Shown: positions 45,301-50,414, numbered from the stretch's first letter. The stretch: DNA of 64,000 bases from Nelumbo lutea (GCA_022828595.1 JAKGHH010000002.1:74930383-74994382), one strand, 5' to 3'. The notes: a model not told the origin generated them from the sequence alone. A program made the numbers and translations.

Positions 45301-45614
45301 ATGATATATAAATACAAATGGAAAGGGCAGATAGCCCATGCTCTAAAACCTTGCATTCTCTTATCTTCTTTATACTCTTGTTCATTTTTCATCCCCTATT
45401 GTGCTCATTTTTCAATCTAAATTCTAGAAAGAAAGAAAAAAAAAATCTTAAATTTTAATAACATGATGGGTTATCCACTGAAAGAGAAGTCAAAGAAAAG
45501 CTTACCTCAGCATGAAGCACATCAAGATGGACAGCTGAAGGATCTTTGTCAGGGCATCCATGCCACAAGAATTCATTTTTCACTTGTAGCTGTCCCAAAT
45601 CAAGTTGAATGTAA
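3255..45614 (-). CDS. VPS13: VPS13-family lipid-transfer protein, internal part of gene (16 exons)
   Basis: This is the central portion of a giant VPS13-like gene. VPS13 proteins are bridge-like lipid-transfer proteins at membrane contact sites. Plant VPS13M1/M2-type members carry DUF946/Vps62-like modules, and those are visible here in exons 8-10, so this subfamily is the best match. Exons are (high to low): 45614-45506, 44847-44704, 25307-25035, 24435-23764, 21518-21300, 19879-19776, 15736-15441, 15266-15182, 8176-7472, 7382-7064, 6887-6729, 6630-6467, 6368-6188, 6108-5839, 5748-5542, 3309-3255. All introns are GT-AG, all phases agree, and the spliced frame of about 1,320 codons has no stop. 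The start, N-terminal chorein domain, rest of the C2 domain and C-terminus are outside the window. Introns reach about 19.4 kb and hold nearly all the mobile elements. Exon borders were placed by eye from splice signals and recalled family similarity. Confidence 0.9.
3880..4130 (-). pseudogene. Degraded copia gag fragment
   Basis: On the minus strand a frame reads roughly LDTIKEIWEHIQRLYSYQD and onward, resembling the UBN2-type gag segment of copia elements (KEIWD...TYS in the better copies here). No LTR or pol is attached. The region 3310-3880 before it has only a repeated short phrase (cctcaatttggtgttttca at about 3708 and 3812). Confidence 0.4.
4250..4416 (-). mobile_element. 5'-truncated L1 LINE tail with target-site duplication
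   Basis: A T-run near 4254-4264 marks the poly(A) tail of a minus-strand retroposon. The rest resembles a plant L1 3' UTR. It is flanked by AAACACTTCAA at 4239-4249 and 4417-4427, an 11-bp direct repeat typical of LINE target-primed insertion. Only about 165 bp were inserted. Confidence 0.65.
4428..5541. other. Intron sequence, nothing recognised
   Basis: Right part of the intron between VPS13 exons 15 and 16. A C/T-rich patch lies at about 4500-4720. No coding similarity or clear repeat ends were seen. Confidence 0.5.
5542..5748 (-). CDS. VPS13: VPS13 exon 15 (C2 domain core)
   Basis: 69 codons between TTCAG and GTATCT. It reads ILDDGNSHNFFCAIRLVV, FPQSARTKCVKP and WNELFIFEVPRK, the middle of the plant VPS13 C2 domain, a fold usually used for membrane or calcium-dependent lipid binding. 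Only 90 bp of intron separates it from exon 14. Confidence 0.92.
5839..6108 (-). CDS. VPS13: VPS13 exon 14 (entering the C2 domain)
   Basis: 90 codons between TGCAG and GTTGTG. It contains FSALEEDDFQTVIIENRLGCDI and RFSDRLNVAAESR and ends FYVAVQIFESR, the first strand of a C2 domain. The donor was chosen so that exon 15 continues as GVPILDDG. Confidence 0.9.
6188..6368 (-). CDS. VPS13: VPS13 exon 13
   Basis: 181 nt between GGAG and GTTAAA. It reads FETYNSDVNRSSKVGK and NLNVSAANLETFAETIVSWR, matching the segment after exon 12 in family members. End phase 0. Confidence 0.92.
6467..6630 (-). CDS. VPS13: VPS13 exon 12
   Basis: 164 nt between TTCAG and GTACGT. The peptide MVPLFDVMITN, ATHGSLEAMNAILISSIAAS, WEPLVEPFDGIF is very conserved in plant VPS13. 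A Lys codon is split with exon 13. Confidence 0.92.
6729..6887 (-). CDS. VPS13: VPS13 exon 11
   Basis: 53 codons in phase 0 between TAG and GTATGT, reading ACTFLARADLKKPSSR, then MKPKTQENIS and CFSVTVLDNLRGM. It is not obvious from a start-codon ORF scan on this strand, but it sits exactly between exons 10 and 12 in protein order. Confidence 0.9.
7064..7382 (-). CDS. VPS13: VPS13 exon 10 (DUF946-like module)
   Basis: 319 nt between ATCAG and GTTGGC. It reads LEPPALGITF, KPVQFTKVAHIV and the module FWYPIAPPGYASLGCIV, then CCPRMDLVNQ and WSIWKVENQ. The end phase is 0. Confidence 0.93.
7472..8176 (-). CDS. VPS13: VPS13 exon 9 (DUF946-like modules)
   Basis: 705 nt between TTCAG and GTTAGC; a split Arg codon joins it to exon 8 and a split Gly codon to exon 10. 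Two modules are visible, LWLPIAPPGYSALGCVA near the start and IWRPIPRPGFAILGDCI at the end, separated by a Ser-rich region and GWDVLRSISK. This is the longest exon in the window. Confidence 0.93.
8490..8686. mobile_element. Degraded copy of the GAGGCGTA-type hAT-like MITE
   Basis: Left side reads aaaaggcgtgggaggcatac and right side ends cctccatattttaaaacattg, matching degenerate inverted ends of the better copy at 26140-26732. Flanking octamers TTATCCAT and CTATCAAT agree at 6 of 8 positions, so the exact ends are uncertain. The preceding 8177-8490 is plain intron. Confidence 0.45.
9031..9229 (+). repeat. 5' LTR of copia A
   Basis: 199 bp, TGTTGACAG ... GCTCAACA. Aligned by eye with the 3' LTR it shows 7 substitutions and no gaps (about 96.5% identity). 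A C/T-rich tract precedes the 3' end. Confidence 0.95.
9230..9241 (+). other. Primer-binding site of copia A (tRNA-iMet)
   Basis: TGGTATCAGAGC immediately after the 5' LTR, the plant initiator-Met tRNA complement used by most copia elements. Confidence 0.92.
9597..10090 (+). repeat. Tandem repeats in the leader of copia A
   Basis: A 50-bp unit (TCTGTTCGGCT.CCTATTG...) is repeated at 9597 and 9647. A unit of about 65 bp (TGTACTGCAACAGCAGTGTTC plus GAAACT..AGGTCAGAAGG) occurs three times between about 9889 and 10080. They sit in the untranslated leader before gag. Confidence 0.75.
10153..11312 (+). pseudogene. Broken gag of copia A
   Basis: Starts at ATG 10153 (MGSEDSATSG), with LDGLNYLEWSRG and NEIWEQAKSTYSEL, then a TGA at 10504-10506 and a shifted stretch. 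It resumes at 10689-11312 with FLHGLNPMYESIR. The zinc knuckle is CTHCQKPQHTKDTY, with Tyr in place of the last Cys of CX2CX4HX4C. Confidence 0.85.
11313..12650 (+). pseudogene. Broken protease and integrase of copia A
   Basis: The protease signature reads WIIDFEAPKHMTG where the family has a D-S-G triad, so the active site is lost. The pre-integrase domain (HCRLDHLS ... CQTCQLSMHCR) and integrase core follow (HSDVWGP near 11860, QSDNAKEF near 12040, QQNGVAERKN near 12140 followed by TGA). Stops and frameshifts at about 11397, 11995 and 12170. Confidence 0.82.
12684..14453 (+). pseudogene. RT-RNase H of copia A, one in-frame stop
   Basis: A single frame of 590 codons broken only by TAA at 13233-13235. 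RT motifs are intact: GCKWVFTVKHKADG, ARLVAKGFTQ, FAPVAKM, and the catalytic RYVDDIIV near 13495. RNase H follows with YTNADWAGS (family usually TDADWAG), DNKAAISIA and RTKHIEVDKHF. It ends just before the polypurine tract. Confidence 0.9.
14461..14659 (+). repeat. 3' LTR of copia A
   Basis: 199 bp, directly after the polypurine tract, with the same ends as the 5' copy. The following five bases GGTCA repeat the bases before the 5' LTR. Confidence 0.95.
15182..15266 (-). CDS. VPS13: VPS13 exon 8 (first DUF946-like module)
   Basis: 85 nt between TTGCAG and GTAAAA. It encodes FWRPRAPSNYVILGDCV, the first of several WRP/APPGY/LGC-type modules characteristic of plant VPS13 and DUF946 (Vps62) proteins. 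The downstream intron is about 7 kb and contains the MITE plus copia A nest. Confidence 0.87.
15441..15736 (-). CDS. VPS13: VPS13 exon 7
   Basis: 296 nt between TACAG and a weak donor GTCTTG. It completes the Met codon of exon 6, then reads YASKPDDTW and LIVLDPVDISGGYTSVK, ending RLWVSQK plus one base. Phase agreement with exon 8 supports the weak donor. The intron upstream (15737-19775) is about 4 kb and holds no recognised element up to the LINE remnant. Confidence 0.88.
15737..18770. other. VPS13 intron between exons 6 and 7, nothing recognised
   Basis: AT-rich sequence with a T-run near 16194-16208. Short ORFs on both strands show no family motif and none has a supported start or splice context. 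An internally repeated phrase (GACTCAAGGTG.GTGGGT..) occurs near 15875 and 15934. Confidence 0.5.
18771..19740 (+). pseudogene. 3' end of a plant RTE/L1-type LINE RT protein, split by a MITE
   Basis: Left part (18771-18944) reads VERPIMLYKVQCWEV then RMLRW-like remnants; right part (19553-19740) reads IGDKLRESRLTWYVNVHRRP and, near the end, NRIHVADP. Together these resemble the C-terminal tail of plant LINE reverse transcriptases (RPAMLYG.ECW ... REGRLRWFGHVQRRP ... RIHVADP), recalled from family knowledge. A 608-bp MITE interrupts it. Degraded. Confidence 0.6.
18945..19552. mobile_element. hAT-like MITE, 608 bp
   Basis: Imperfect terminal inverted repeats: left CATAGTTTTCAAGGCGCC, right (reversed) CATAGTTGTCAAGGTGACAC. 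The flanking octamers GTTCTAAT (18937-18944) and GTTCCAAT (19553-19560) match at 7 of 8 positions, an 8-bp TSD as made by hAT transposases. Subterminal GGCG/CGCC clusters at both ends; AT-rich interior without coding capacity. Inserted in the LINE remnant. Confidence 0.75.
19776..19879 (-). CDS. VPS13: VPS13 exon 6
   Basis: 104 nt between CTGCAG and GTGAGT. It reads VVSSEFTFFDSTKSSLDD and ends in the first two bases of a Met codon that exon 7 completes. It is too short for an ORF scan and was found by following the conserved peptide order. Confidence 0.85.
19880..21299. other. VPS13 intron between exons 5 and 6, nothing recognised
   Basis: AT-rich, with short Lys/Asn-rich chance ORFs. No repeat ends or motifs were recognised. 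Confidence 0.5.
21300..21518 (-). CDS. VPS13: VPS13 exon 5
   Basis: 73 codons, phase 0, between TGTTAG and GTATGA, starting NGDLLRKRTYLSNDSS and ending FVFEAQ. The middle is Ser/Thr/Asp-rich and less conserved, like the loop found at this place in relatives. Confidence 0.85.
21519..22539. other. VPS13 intron, left part, nothing recognised
   Basis: First half of the intron between exons 4 and 5. AT-rich, with no coding or terminal-repeat signal. Confidence 0.45.
22540..22965 (+). repeat. Intronic dispersed repeat, copy 1 of 3
   Basis: Shares ordered phrases with copies near 25440-25870 and 43600-44050: a tATGCAAAAATAT block, AATTATTATCTTGT, ACTAAGATTTA-like, CACTGCTAT, AACATTGTCACCAACTT and TTGTACTCCACA. 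All three copies have the same orientation and lie in different or very long introns of VPS13. Family unknown. Confidence 0.6.
23764..24435 (-). CDS. VPS13: VPS13 exon 4
   Basis: A long exon of 224 codons, phase 0, between TTGCAG and GTACGT. It begins LEGLWVSYRMTSLSETD and contains ISTMLLMDYR, a FLLAVVEFFVP segment and DVVHLSPCKQLIAD. This is the part of the protein that precedes the DUF946-like modules. No stops or frameshifts. Confidence 0.92.
25035..25307 (-). CDS. VPS13: VPS13 exon 3
   Basis: 91 codons, phase 0 at both ends, between AACAG and GTAAGT. The peptide includes LMSDKEYHVI, EEPRLPPSFRNMSD and VNYALLDL, all typical of the plant VPS13 middle region. The open frame runs beyond the donor into the intron for a few codons; the splice site, not that extension, sets the end. 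Confidence 0.9.
25440..25870 (+). repeat. Intronic dispersed repeat, copy 2 of 3
   Basis: Aligns by eye with copy 1 over its full length (ATATGCAAAAATATAGAATG, ATTATCTTGTTTCAAAT, ATATTGTCACCAACTTAG, GGTACCCATGGAAATGG). It runs straight into the duplicated segment starting at about 25870. Confidence 0.6.
26140..26732. mobile_element. hAT-like MITE, 593 bp, perfect 8-bp TSD
   Basis: Inverted ends CAATGTTTTAGAACGTGGAGGC and (reversed) CAGTGTTTTAAAAGGTGTGGGAGGC. The octamer GGACAGAA is found at 26132-26139 and 26733-26740. Internally there is a long C/T-rich tract (26385-26530) and clustered GAGGCGTA/TACGCCTC palindromes (26545-26700). No coding capacity. The paralogous site near 41618 lacks the element. 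Confidence 0.85.
26791..27095 (+). mobile_element. Solo LTR, 305 bp, TSD ATGAG
   Basis: TGTTAGAATG ... AGCTTTCA with ATGAG at 26786-26790 and 27096-27100. The duplicated segment at 41665-41690 reads straight through (AAAAATGAGCATTTAATGG), giving an unoccupied site. A TATAAATAATAGAA stretch near 26993 fits an LTR promoter. Internal sequence is absent, as after LTR-LTR recombination. Confidence 0.9.
27250..27458 (-). mobile_element. 5'-truncated L1 LINE tail with long TSD
   Basis: Begins with a T-run (27249-27257) as the reversed poly(A). Flanked by TAATGGCAATTTGTAAT (27233-27249) and TAATGGCATATTGTAAT (27459-27475), 15 of 17 bases identical. The interior resembles the end of an L1 RNase H/3' UTR region. 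About 209 bp inserted. Confidence 0.7.
27537..27861 (+). repeat. 5' LTR of copia B
   Basis: TGTAGAGAAA ... CAGACAACT. Compared with the 3' LTR it shows roughly 15-20 substitutions plus small indels in the C/T-rich tract. The last base was set by the TSD and by the adjacent primer-binding site. Confidence 0.88.
27862..27873 (+). other. Primer-binding site of copia B
   Basis: TGGTATCAAAGC, one base off the tRNA-iMet complement, directly after the LTR. Confidence 0.82.
28421..29549 (+). pseudogene. gag and broken protease of copia B
   Basis: Gag starts at ATG 28421 (MEMAGNENKPNGDG) and stays open to 28969, then shifts frame and continues at 28950-29549. FDGSNYLEWAQSA, KEIWDNMKETYSQS and the zinc knuckle CDYCKKPKHTKDSC are intact. 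At the end the protease triad reads D-stop-G (IID, TAA, GASSH): a nonsense change at the Ser codon. Confidence 0.87.
29550..30560 (+). pseudogene. Pre-integrase and truncated integrase of copia B
   Basis: Pre-integrase at about 29910-30060 (LWHNRWGHISFGS, CECCELAKHCRS), then integrase core (AVWGPYH, KNLRSVNAKEYF, TPQQNGVAERKK). The frame shifts after the last motif, and the sequence jumps from the first part of the integrase C-terminal region (NRIPFPF) to the pre-RT linker near 30550, so the integrase C-terminal domain is deleted. Confidence 0.82.
30570..31680 (+). pseudogene. RT-RNase H of copia B lacking the catalytic centre
   Basis: RT begins EWKDAMKAEMDALIKND and runs through GCRWIFTVKYNVEG and FAPVAKMNTIRVLLSLAANFSW. 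At about 30905 it then jumps to EETGKLGAKPVDTPIEQNHK. The section of roughly 150 residues that should carry KNAFL, GLKQSPRAW and YVDD is absent. RNase H follows with several stops (31226, 31383, 31454) and RTKHIEVDRHF. Confidence 0.88.
31686..32019 (+). repeat. 3' LTR of copia B
   Basis: Begins right after the polypurine tract (CTTGAGGGGGAG to 31685) and ends CAGACAACT before AGAAG. Confidence 0.88.
32020..33450. other. VPS13 intron, possible old LTR remnant
   Basis: AT-rich. Around 32274-32450 a stretch beginning TGTTGGGAGTGTAAGGGC with an AGGGTGCCTAGTCGTGGGC phrase looks like LTR sequence, but no partner or TSD was found. A C/T-rich patch lies at 32870-33060. Nothing coding. Confidence 0.35.
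33628..35895 (+). repeat. 5' LTR of copia C, interrupted
   Basis: LTR parts 33628-33890 and 35822-35895 (plus one copy of CTTAA) match the 3' LTR with about ten differences. The first two bases are TA rather than TG. A 1,926-bp sequence with its own TSD splits it. Confidence 0.88.
33891..35816. mobile_element. Solo-LTR-like insert in the LTR of copia C, TSD CTTAA
   Basis: 1,926 bp beginning TGAAGGGAGTG and ending GTCTAACA, so TG...CA on either strand. CTTAA lies at 33886-33890 and 35817-35821. The uninterrupted 3' LTR of copia C gives the empty site (ATCTTCTTAATCTTCTC). No coding capacity, primer-binding site or polypurine tract, which suggests a single long LTR. Superfamily not determined. 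Confidence 0.72.
35896..35907 (+). other. Primer-binding site of copia C
   Basis: TGGTATCAGAGC directly after the LTR end, an exact tRNA-iMet complement. Confidence 0.92.
36712..38033 (+). pseudogene. gag and protease of copia C
   Basis: Gag from ATG near 36712 (MMDFSDLESKSAVEYG) with LDGTNYLAWSQSVK. TAG at 37036-37038 and a further frame break follow, then an open stretch at 37275-38033 with LDPEYDITKQ, zinc knuckle CEYCKKPKHTKDKC, and the protease site FMDSGASDHMTN near 37822, both intact. A frameshift at about 38010 ends it. Confidence 0.87.
38034..39320 (+). pseudogene. Integrase of copia C, broken by a 136-bp tandem duplication
   Basis: Pre-integrase remnants at 38200-38350 (CESCQLSKHCRN), integrase core at about 38390-38690 (HSDVWGPYH, TPEQNGVVERKN), then YLINRMPSRVLG. 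The stretch between the first and last catalytic motifs is shortened: QSDNAKEYF-type sequence is missing after KVFRSN. Then 38870-39005 is repeated as 39006-39141 (CYVHIPSAQRHKFEPK twice), which shifts the frame because 136 is not a multiple of three. Confidence 0.85.
39321..41182 (+). pseudogene. RT-RNase H of copia C
   Basis: RT with ETFAIVAKM, LDVKNAFLNGDLHEEVYM, LNKSLYGLKQSPRAWF and YVDDIIVTGDD (40211-40240, just after an in-frame TAA). Stops or shifts occur at about 39670, 39848 and 40170. From 40208 to 41182 the frame is open: FLGIKVARS, RNase H YTDADWVGN, YCDNQAAINIAHNP, RTKHIEVDRHF. Confidence 0.9.
41190..41536 (+). repeat. 3' LTR of copia C
   Basis: 347 bp, TGTAGAGGAG ... TTTTCAAAT, following the polypurine tract, with a short internal duplication AGGGCTGTTG near its end that the 5' LTR lacks. 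Confidence 0.9.
41921..42360 (-). mobile_element. Possible retroposon 3' end (T-run at left)
   Basis: A T-rich start at about 41929 (TTTCTTTTTTTAACTG) followed by unrelated sequence resembles the reversed tail of an L1-type retroposon, as at 4250 and 27250. No clear TSD was found and no coding motif is convincing. Confidence 0.35.
42720..42800 (+). repeat. 3' tail of an RTE-type LINE (or SINE sharing it)
   Basis: Reads GATTCATGTAGCAGGCCCCATATGG then TTGGGACAAGATTTTGATGATGATG. The translation RIHVAGP...LGQDFDDD resembles the RIHVADP end of the 18.8-kb LINE remnant and finishes in a GAT repeat, as many plant elements do. Confidence 0.5.
42801..43600. other. Very AT-rich intron sequence
   Basis: Dominated by A/T runs, no coding potential and no terminal repeats seen. 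Confidence 0.5.
43601..44050 (+). repeat. Intronic dispersed repeat, copy 3 of 3
   Basis: Shares ACATGCAAAAATATAGAAC, AATTATTATCTTGTACTAAATCAT, GGTTCCAATAGATCAACCGAATAATC, AACACTGCTATGC and CTTGTACTCCAC with copies 1 and 2, with an additional stretch in the middle (about 43720-43800). A MITE fragment is joined at its right end. Confidence 0.55.
44057..44316. mobile_element. Truncated copy of the GAGGCGTA-type MITE, inverted
   Basis: CAGGCGAGGCACCCCCAAAATGCCCTGAGGC ... and the A/G-rich tract 44165-44310 are the reverse complement of the interior of the MITE at 26140-26732. The inverted terminal repeats are missing on both sides. Its polypurine tract produces long Lys-rich chance ORFs. Confidence 0.65.
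44317..44703. other. Intron sequence next to exon 2, nothing recognised
   Basis: No motif or repeat end seen in the 390 bp before VPS13 exon 2 (low-coordinate side). Confidence 0.45.
44704..44847 (-). CDS. VPS13: VPS13 exon 2
   Basis: 48 codons in phase 0 between CTGCAG and GTAAAT, containing VRRSLRDVFRKVPT, a conserved stretch following the exon-1 sequence in plant VPS13 proteins. The downstream intron is about 19.4 kb and holds copia elements B and C, two MITE copies, a solo LTR and an L1 tail. Confidence 0.85.
44848..45505. other. Intron between exons 1 and 2, possible LTR remnant
   Basis: Contains a short TA repeat (44904-44921). At about 45190-45420 the phrase GACATCCAGGGCATTTCTGTAATTATAC followed by a TATATAAATAC box has the look of a copia LTR, but no TSD or second LTR was identified. 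Confidence 0.35.
45506..45614 (-). CDS. VPS13: VPS13 exon 1 of those visible
   Basis: An open segment of 109 nt bordered by TTGCAG upstream and GTAAGC downstream on the minus strand. One base completes a codon from an unseen upstream exon, then 36 codons follow, ending HLDVLHAE. It joins in phase 0 to the next exon and matches the conserved plant VPS13 middle region. No further upstream exon was found between 45615 and 64000. Confidence 0.82.
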
Positions 45615-46299
45615 CTGCAACATGAATCACATGTTAGAATAAAATATAATAACAGAACAAATTAAGAGAATAAGGGGTCATTTGTTAACAGATGAAGTAG
45701 ATGAACTGAAAACCTTATTGCTTTGTCTTCTATCATAAGTTTTTAACGAGGTTGAGAGATCCTTATTGGATTAAGCTACAGTTGAGTAGAACACAATACA
45801 ATACCCTTGAATATTTTAGTATTTAATCATTTCATCTACTAAAAGACAAATCAATAAGTCAATCAACTCAGAAACTTCAGCCATTATCAAAAGGCTACTA
45901 TGATGCTAAGATAACCATAAAATTTGTTTCAGTGAAATGAGTACGGAGATTGAGAATCCAGATTCCTTCTGTGGATTAGTAGAAATTTAGCATGCAAAAG
46001 AGAGGTAAACATATTATATTATCATTTACATGGCCGTCGTTGTCCAAGGATTCTATGGTCATTTTGTTTCACTCTAAACTGTTATTGCAAGTAATAGTCA
46101 GGGGCATAATTCTACTTGAAATACATGAGTATATGAGTTAATTAAGTAATTAGTATATGATTAAGATTGAAAGCATACCCATTTTACCCAGGTCTCTCTA
46201 TTGTTCTTCTTCCACTCACTAACTTAATTTTTCATTCTTCCAATCATTATTTCAATGATTAAAACTATTACATGGAAGGAGATAGGAGAATAGTGAGAA
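45615..46299. other. Sequence upstream of VPS13 exon 1, nothing recognised
   Basis: Probable intron. No VPS13 peptide could be found in it, nor a repeat end. Confidence 0.45.
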
Positions 46300-48890
46300 A
46301 AGAGAGGATGAGTTCATGCCCAACTTGTCACAGAGATCATTGTGCGGCAAGTGATGAAGTGCAATGTCTATCCTTGCTCTCCAGAACTAGCATAAGGAGT
46401 ACATACATCCCCATTTACAAGTTTCTCTTTTTGTTGACTTCAATGTACTATCATGGAGGACAGGATTGGTTGCCGTATTGATGGCAGCCTTATTGTCAGA
46501 ATAGAGTGACATGGGACTATCCACTACAAACCCAGTTCATTTAACAAAGCCATAAGACACAGCTCTGTACTCAACTTCTACACCAAACCTAGCCACAACA
46601 CTCCACTTCTTACTTCCCCATGTGACTATGTTCCCACCCACAAAGCTGCAGTACCCACTAGTCAATTTTCTACCATCCACTCATCCAACCTAGTCAGCAT
46701 TTGTACATACTTCAACCTTCAAATAACCATGCTTATGAAACAATAAGCAAGTTCCTGAAAACTTCTTGAGGTATCTGAGAATCCTCACTGTAGCCTCTAA
46801 ATCAGTAGCCTTAGGGCCCTGCATAAACTAAGGACACCCGTAGCATAAACAATTTTAGGTCTGATCAAGGAAAGATAAAAGAGTATTCTTACAAGTTTTT
46901 GGAACTGCTTTACATCTTTTAGACTTTCCCCACTATAGTCACCCAACCTGCAGTTCGAATCAAGGTGAATATCAACTGATTTCACTCCCAGGTTACCCAT
47001 GTCCTTATGGAGATCCAGGATGTATTTCCTTTGTTAAATGAAGATTCCTTTTTGTGAGAGAGCAACTTCAATAGCAAAGGTCTTTGCATAGTCCACTCCA
47101 TATTCTGTAAACCCTTTTGTCACTATCCAGGCTTTGTACCATCTACCTTGTGCTTTATCCTGAACACCCATTTACACCCTACTAATTCATCCCCTCCAAG
47201 AAAATGCAGCAACTCCCAAGTACCATTCTTATGTATGCATTAATTTCTTCTTTCATTGCATTTGTCCATTCAAAAACTAATAGGACCTTTACGACTTTCT
47301 TAGGGACAAGGATGCCCTTTCTCTTATGGGGGATGGAATGATTAGTGGCACATGATATGACGCCCTTTCTCTTGCCAATCGGAATGTCTAGATCATTAAC
47401 AATAGGAATATTAATATCAGCAGGGTCAAAAGCATCAATAGGGACAAGACTACCTTGCTGAGAAGGATCTATTGACCCCTTTGATTGTGGAGAAAGACAT
47501 GGAATGGAGGAGGATCAAAAAGAGGAGGGAGCTGAAACAGAACTGGTTTTCCTTAACCCTAATCTCCCCCAAAGGAGAAATGAGAAAAAAGAGAGCTAAT
47601 TCTCAAAGAACAGCAATATCCCTTTTGAGAAGAGGGATAACCAAGGAAGATACATGGAATAGCTCTGGGATCAAGTCAACCAGAAGTTGACAGGTCATGG
47701 ACAAAACAACAACTAGGGGTGCTCACAGTTCAATTAATCAAACCAAGGGCCTATTTTCCAAACAATACCAACTTTTGGAAAACCAGTAACCAAAACCAAA
47801 CCAAAGCCAATCAGTTAATCGGTTGACTGGTTCAATTAACCATCGGTTTGGTTTGTCAATTTTTTGTTTTTTATTTTTATTATATATATTATAAATAAAT
47901 ATAAAAATATATAATAAAAAACTAGAAATATATATAAAATATTATATTATAATTTTTTTTGATAGATAACAGAAAGTATTTCATTAATATAAACAACCAT
48001 ACACATAGGATTACAACCAAGGTCTGGGTACCCCTAAAAACATATCGAACGACAGAAACCACAACAGACACTCCCTACCCATTAACATACAAACCTCGCT
48101 GCCCTTCCCTTACCCACAGGGGCACTTGCACACACAGTTTTTCAATTTTTCATGATCACCCCTAACAACAACATCCAAACACTCGCATGGGGATAGAAAA
48201 TTAAGGGGCTTTGAGAAATAGAAGTTGGTGCGGGGCCTTTACTCCAACAACCAGAATGGCATACAGTTGATAACATATGTAGCAGACAAAATGGCCTCCA
48301 TCCAAAAACATTTGGGGACATTCATGTATAACAACACTTGCACAACTTCAAGGAGGTGATGGTTCTTCCTTTCTGCAAGGCATTTTGTTGAAGTGTTTTT
48401 GCAGATGAACTATAGTGAAGGGAACCACACAAAGCAAAAAAAGCTCAATGAGATCACCATGAAAATAATATTTGGCATTGTCAGATTGGAAGATTAGAAT
48501 TTCGATTTAAAATCCAATGAAAATAATGTTGAAAAATCTTTTACAATTTTGGGAACCTCATCTCTAGATTGTATTGTATAAATCCATGTGCATCTAGAAT
48601 AATCATCCATAAACATCATAAAAACTTATACCATTCTCAAAAGGAAAAAGTAATAGGGCCCCACACATCAAAGTAAAAAATATGGAATGGAAAATTAGAT
48701 CTTTTATTTCTTGAGAGAAAAGAATTTTAACAATGTTTGCTTAACATGTCAAAGACTATAACTCAGCTACTGACATGGATACAGATAACTCTAGAAACAA
48801 AATCTGTTAAGACTCAAGGACATATGAACAAAACCACAAGTATGCCTAACTCTTGATAGTTGAGAAACTGACTCATAGACACTTCTATGG
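46300..48890 (-). pseudogene. Degraded minus-strand copia pol (element E), no LTRs seen
   Basis: Read leftward: pre-integrase remnants (48890-48700), integrase with a VAERKN-like site and a NVPK.FW segment (48450-48190), a nested insertion (47705-48185), linker and RT (47520-47040), then GNLGVKSVDIHLDSNCRLGD (47000) and RNase H (SDNKAAIN near 46480, HNDLCDKLGM near 46330). It is related to copia A (both have GESLKDVKQFQ.LV-type sequence). RT jumps from VDYAKTFA to EVALSQKGIFI, so YVDD is deleted. Many stops. Confidence 0.75.
47705..48185. mobile_element. Insertion(s) within element E
   Basis: Starts with AGGGGTGCTCACAGTTCAATTAATC, a phrase with GGTTCGGTT-like repetition common at ends of plant dispersed repeats, then a TATA-rich block (47880-47950), then a T-run (47952) followed by retroposon-tail-like sequence. 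Probably two nested pieces. Ends were not resolved. Confidence 0.4.
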
Positions 48891-49337
48891 TTGTACAAGG
48901 GGAGGAGAGTTATATGGCTATTATGAGTCAACTTTTAGAAGATCATTCTGCCCCAGTGAAAACCACATATAAGCTAGGGTTAGTGGTAAATCTATCCATT
49001 GAGAAGGCTAAAGAACTAGTGTTCGATTATTATAAGAAGCTTGATCACACTAGAGACCACAATTGAAAAATACACATCTCCACCCACATTTGACACTAAA
49101 AACATTTAGGAATGGGAAGAAAGGATATACCAATTTAGCTACAACTACAAATACCTAATCAGATTTTCCCCCTTCTTCCAAAGCCTCTGGTAATTCAGAA
49201 GTCTTGGAGAAGCTCAGGAGTCTATTTCTTTTTTGGAGTCAAAAGAAACTTTTGATTACCATGCCCATGCTCCATTGTTTTGGAATTTGTGTAGTTGATT
49301 CTAGAGCCTCAATCCATATGACCTACATACAATAATA

Positions 49338-50410
49338 TTGCTGAATAAAGATCCAGGATCTTATGGACATGTGGCAAGTTCAAATCTGGTGGATGGAGTG
49401 CAAAAGCCTATCACCTCGAGTGCTTCTTTGTGTGTGGGACAGACCACTACTTTCCCAAGTAGCTTCCCTAAATTTACATCAGCAGAGATAGACATTCTAA
49501 ATCGGGTTATGGCTCGATTGAAACAATGCACTATTCCTTCCTCATCCTTTGCCAAGACAGGTATGTCTTCTGCCTTTAGTGCTATTCAGCATCATCCGAA
49601 TGACCCTTGGGTGATTGACTCGGGTGCCTCTGAACATATGACAAACAATTCCTCCTATTTCTCATCTTATTATCTTGGTTTTGGGCAAGATAAAGTAAGA
49701 GTTGCTGATGGTTCTCTTTCCCTTATTCATGGAAAAGGGGATGTCCAACTTGGAAAGGATCTTCCTCTTAAATCTGTTTTGCATGATCCAAACTTTACTG
49801 CAAATTTGCTTTCAGTTTCTAAAATCACCAAATACTTGGATTGTATTGTGACCTTTTTTCCCCACACATTGTGTTTTCCAAGATCGGATGACGAGGCAAA
49901 CGATTGGGAGTGGTCATGAGGCTGGTGGTCTCTACTACCTCAATGAAGATATCAGTTCAGCTCAGCTCATCAAGCTTCAACAAATCACAATGGGGAATGC
50001 AAGGAGTCTAGTACTACCATCTATCTTTGGCATGCTAGATTGGGTCATTTATTTTTTACCTTGTTAAGAGTCTTGTTTCCAGAATAGTTTCAAAATGTGT
50101 CAATTGAGAGTCTATTTTGTGAAGTGTGTCAGTTGTCTAGACATTGTAGAACAAGTTATCCCAGCTCTAGTAATGAAGTTAATGCTCCTTTTGATTTGAT
50201 TCATTCTAATGTGTGGGGTCCTTCACCCATTACTTCTATGGATGGTTATCGTTACTTTATCAATTTTATTGACCAATTTACAAGATGTACTTGGATTTAC
50301 TTGATGAAATGAAGAGAGGAAGTACATAGAATCACCATGGTTTTCTATAAAATGATTGAGACTTAGTTTAGGGAAAAGATTAAACAATTCCGTTCTGATA
50401 ACACAGGAGA
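49338..50410 (+). pseudogene. Protease and partial integrase of element D
   Basis: 49338-49919 is an open frame with a Ser-rich start and the protease site VIDSGASEHMTN (49610s), then VADGSLSLIHGKGDV and LLSVSKITKYLDC. Pre-integrase and integrase pieces follow (CEVCQLSRHCRTSY 50110s, HSNVWGPSP 50200s with Asn at the usual first Asp, FRSDNTGEYL 50390s). The frame is broken by stops, and the region after GEYL is replaced by a GC-rich insert, so the last catalytic Glu is missing. Confidence 0.83.
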
Positions 50411-50414
50411 ATAC

